A stretch of 48,111 nt of DNA, taken from NCBI GenBank assembly GCA_964569055.1, contig CAZMSZ010000007.1, positions 1 to 48,111 on the forward strand. Direction: 5' to 3'. Source of the DNA: JAWLGW01 sp964569055 (lineage in GTDB: Bacteria > Planctomycetota > J058). Position 1 is the first letter of the stretch; every line of letters begins with the position of its first letter. Positions 46,396-48,111 of this stretch are shown piece after piece. A program made the translations under genes and the position numbers. The notes below the pieces were generated by a model. It had not been told where the DNA came from. It searched no databases and worked only from the letters and a program-made list of their open reading frames with translations.

Positions 46396-47906
46396 GGGGC
46401 CGGGCCCAGCGGCTCGGGCGGATAGAGCGCGGTGAGCGCGCGCCGCAGCGCCGCGGGCATGCGCACCGCCGCCAGGTAGCGGCGCGTCTCGGCGGGGAAC
46501 AGCCCGAGCGCGCGTCCGAGGAGCAGCACGCCCGCGGCGAGCGCCCCCCAGGCCGCGAGCATCAGCGTCGGCGAGTCAGCGAGGAGCCTCGCGAGGCCGA
46601 ACATGACCAGCGCGGGGAGCACGCCGAAGTAGGGTCGCAGCGCAGGCAGCCCGAGCGCCCTCCCGAGGTAGAGGGCCCGCAGAGCGCCCTGCAGCGCGAA
46701 GCCCGCCACGGTGGCCACGGCCGGCCCGGCGAGCCCCCAGCCCCGCTCGAGGAGCACGACGCCCAGCCCGAGGTTGAGCGCGAAGCCCGCGAAGAAGAAC
46801 ACGGTCGGCCAGCGCGAGAGGAGGTAGGCCTCGAACACCGCCGACTCGAGCAGCGCCGCCCCGCGCGAGGCGACCGCCAGCGCCACCAGCCGGAGCACGG
46901 CCGCCGACTCGGCGGGGCTGCGCGCGCCGAGGAGCGTCAGCGCCGGCTCGGCGAGCGCGATCAGGAGCGCGGCGCCCAGGCCCCACAGCCACACGATCTG
47001 CGGGGCGGCCAGCCGGTAGAACCGTTCGAGCGGCCCGCGCTCCCCGCGCGCGGCCGCCTCGGCCAGGGCCGGCGCGATCAGGAACCGCAGCACCAGACCC
47101 AGCACGACCGCCTGTTCGGCCACGCGGTAGGCCACGTCGTAGCGGCCCGCCTCGACCGGCCCGAGGTAGTGGCGCACCAGCACGAGGTCGACGTAGAGCA
47201 CGCCCACCACCCCGAGGTCGTGGAGGAGGAGCGGCCAGCCGAAGGCGGTCGCTCGCCGCAGCGTGCGCCCCTCGGGCGCGAGCGGCCGGAGCGCGCGGGC
47301 CAAGAGCGCCGCGGGCAGCGCGATCCCCGGCAGCGCGGTGAGCACGCACAGCAGCGCCGCCTGCTCGAGCGCGAGCGGCTCCCCCCGCAGCACGATCGCC
47401 GCGAGCAGCGCCGCATACAGCGCCCGGCTCGCCGCCGGCACCAACGTCCGCAGCCCGACCCGCCCGGCCGGCTGGAGCAGCGTGGCCCCGAGCTGCGCGA
47501 GCGTGCTAGCGCAAGCATAGGCGATCACGTGAAGCGCCAGCGGCGCCTCGAGCCAGCCCTCGAGGCGACCGCGCAGCGGCAGCAGCGCGACCGCCCCCAC
47601 GAGCGCGCAGGCGAGGACCAGCAGCAGCAGCGACCCCGCGGTCCGCCCGAGCCCCCCCGTCCGCAGCCGCTCCTCCGCTCCCAGCCGCACCGCTCCGGGC
47701 ACGGCCCAGGCCTGCGTGACGGCCAGCACCCCCGCCGCCGCGAGGAACAAGCTGTAGCGCCCGTAGTCCGCCTCGGACAGCGCCGTCAGCAGCAGCCGCA
47801 GCGAGGCCAGCCCGAACAGCGCGCTCAGCAGCGCGCCCAGGACGAGCAGCACCCCGTCGTCGAACCCCCGCGCCAGCGCCGACCCCGGCTCCCCTCGGCT
47901 CGCCAC
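46392..47906 (-). CDS. Polysaccharide (O-antigen/exopolysaccharide) flippase
   Basis: This 504-residue protein has about twelve to fourteen helices and the MOP/Wzx layout, beginning GFDDGVLLVLGALLSALFG. It probably moves a lipid-linked glycan across the inner membrane, working with the coupled GT4 enzyme. I chose GTG 47906 because TACCAT lies 6 bases upstream and the hydrophobic core starts soon after. A longer frame starting at 48077 would run through the G-rich repeats and give Pro/Arg/Gly-rich sequence. Confidence 0.85.
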   Translation of the reverse strand: MASRGEPGSALARGFDDGVLLVLGALLSALFGLASLRLLLTALSEADYGRYSLFLAAAGVLAVTQAWAVPGAVRLGAEERLRTGGLGRTAGSLLLLVLACALVGAVALLPLRGRLEGWLEAPLALHVIAYACASTLAQLGATLLQPAGRVGLRTLVPAASRALYAALLAAIVLRGEPLALEQAALLCVLTALPGIALPAALLARALRPLAPEGRTLRRATAFGWPLLLHDLGVVGVLYVDLVLVRHYLGPVEAGRYDVAYRVAEQAVVLGLVLRFLIAPALAEAAARGERGPLERFYRLAAPQIVWLWGLGAALLIALAEPALTLLGARSPAESAAVLRLVALAVASRGAALLESAVFEAYLLSRWPTVFFFAGFALNLGLGVVLLERGWGLAGPAVATVAGFALQGALRALYLGRALGLPALRPYFGVLPALVMFGLARLLADSPTLMLAAWGALAAGVLLLGRALGLFPAETRRYLAAVRMPAALRRALTALYPPEPLGPAP

Positions 47907-47912
47907 GACGCC

Positions 47913-47918
47913 ATGGTA
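47913..47918 (-). promoter_or_regulatory. Candidate -10 element (TACCAT) of the flippase gene
   Basis: On the minus strand TACCAT is followed by 6 bases and the GTG start at 47906, the same spacing as at 38563 and 40024. No ribosome site is visible. Confidence 0.42.
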
Positions 47919-47989
47919 TTCGGTCGGACCGAAGCACCTCGCCGCCGCAGCACCAGCCAGCCAGGCGAGCACGCCGGAGGGGGGGCCGG

Positions 47990-48111
47990 GCCGGGCCGGG
48001 CCGGGCCGGGCCGAGCATGCCGGGGGTTGATAGCGGATGCCGGGGGTTTGTTGCTGGGGCCGGGCCGGGCCGAGCATGCCGGGGGTTGATAGCGGATGCC
48101 GGGGGTTTGTT
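47990..48111 (+). repeat. G-rich terminal repeats: (GGGCC)n and a 59-bp tandem repeat
   Basis: A run of GGGCC units starts near 47990. It is followed by two copies of a 59-bp unit (CCGAGCATGC at 48011 and again at 48070) holding two related subunits, GCATGCCGGGGGTTGATAG and GATGCCGGGGGTTTGTTG. The second copy is cut by the window edge right after GGGGGTTTGTT. Several G-runs could form quadruplexes. No gene is seen in the 205 bases upstream of the flippase. Confidence 0.85.

Noticed and set aside
47907..48077. Longer flippase start at 48077
   Set aside because: The added part is translated G-rich repeat DNA with no helix or signal; GTG 47906 has a -10 box at the expected spacing.

Overview
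The window is one very GC-rich, gene-dense bacterial scaffold (I estimate about 70% G+C by eye). Four runs of exactly 100 N (4674-4773, 14213-14312, 25404-25503, 31789-31888) mark scaffold gaps, so it is probably a draft or metagenome-derived genome. GTG starts outnumber ATG starts, and many neighbouring genes overlap by 4 bases (GTGA). An alternative complex III (Act) locus, an A2-type caa3 oxidase, a membrane Ser/Thr kinase, a SUMF1-like protein, a DUF3179 protein and an FHA/zinc-ribbon protein together suggest Planctomycetota or Myxococcota. I cannot decide between these from sequence alone.

Layout. 0.1-4.8 kb: histidine-phosphatase lipoprotein, AcpH-like protein, transmembrane Ser/Thr kinase, Spy/CpxP-like periplasmic protein and a secreted-protein fragment cut by a gap. 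4.8-8.3 kb: stand-alone NAD(P)HX dehydratase coupled to a Lon-like AAA protease. 8.5-25.3 kb: one long respiratory operon, actABCDEF, a small membrane protein, sco, coxB (fused to cytochrome c), coxA, coxC, a coxD-cytochrome c peroxidase fusion, a second diheme peroxidase lipoprotein and a second subunit III. 25.6-29.2 kb: DUF3179 and ctaB on the minus strand, ctaA divergent on the plus strand. 29.2-33.8 kb: SUMF1-like protein, FHA/zinc-ribbon protein with NPF/DPF repeats, hemN. 34.1-36.8 kb: pncB-pncA-Nudix. 36.8-38.4 kb: large polytopic membrane protein (minus). 38.6-40.7 kb: histidine kinase and response regulator. 40.8-44.7 kb: lysine 6-aminotransferase, then a tightly coupled trio of archaeal-type NMN adenylyltransferase (NadM), VWA protein and a truncated pyruvate-kinase-like protein. 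44.8-48.1 kb: small secreted protein, GT4 glycosyltransferase and flippase, ending in a GC-rich repeat tract.

How the parts work together. The act/cox cluster encodes quinol oxidation by ACIII, electron transfer through mono- and pentaheme cytochromes to a caa3 oxidase, copper delivery by SCO, and heme A supply by CtaB/CtaA. Two diheme peroxidases are built into the oxidase operon, one fused to oxidase subunit IV. Two separate loci handle NAD: salvage of nicotinamide and nicotinate (pncA, pncB), a Nudix hydrolase, NadM, and repair of hydrated NAD(P)H.

The least ordinary items are the CoxIV-peroxidase fusion and its tandem paralogue, the NadM-VWA-PK-like trio, two copies of an AT-rich long inverted repeat in intergenic DNA, the NPF/DPF-rich FHA protein, a TAnnnT-N6/7-start pattern suggesting leaderless transcripts, and outward-pointing G-rich repeats at both ends of the window.
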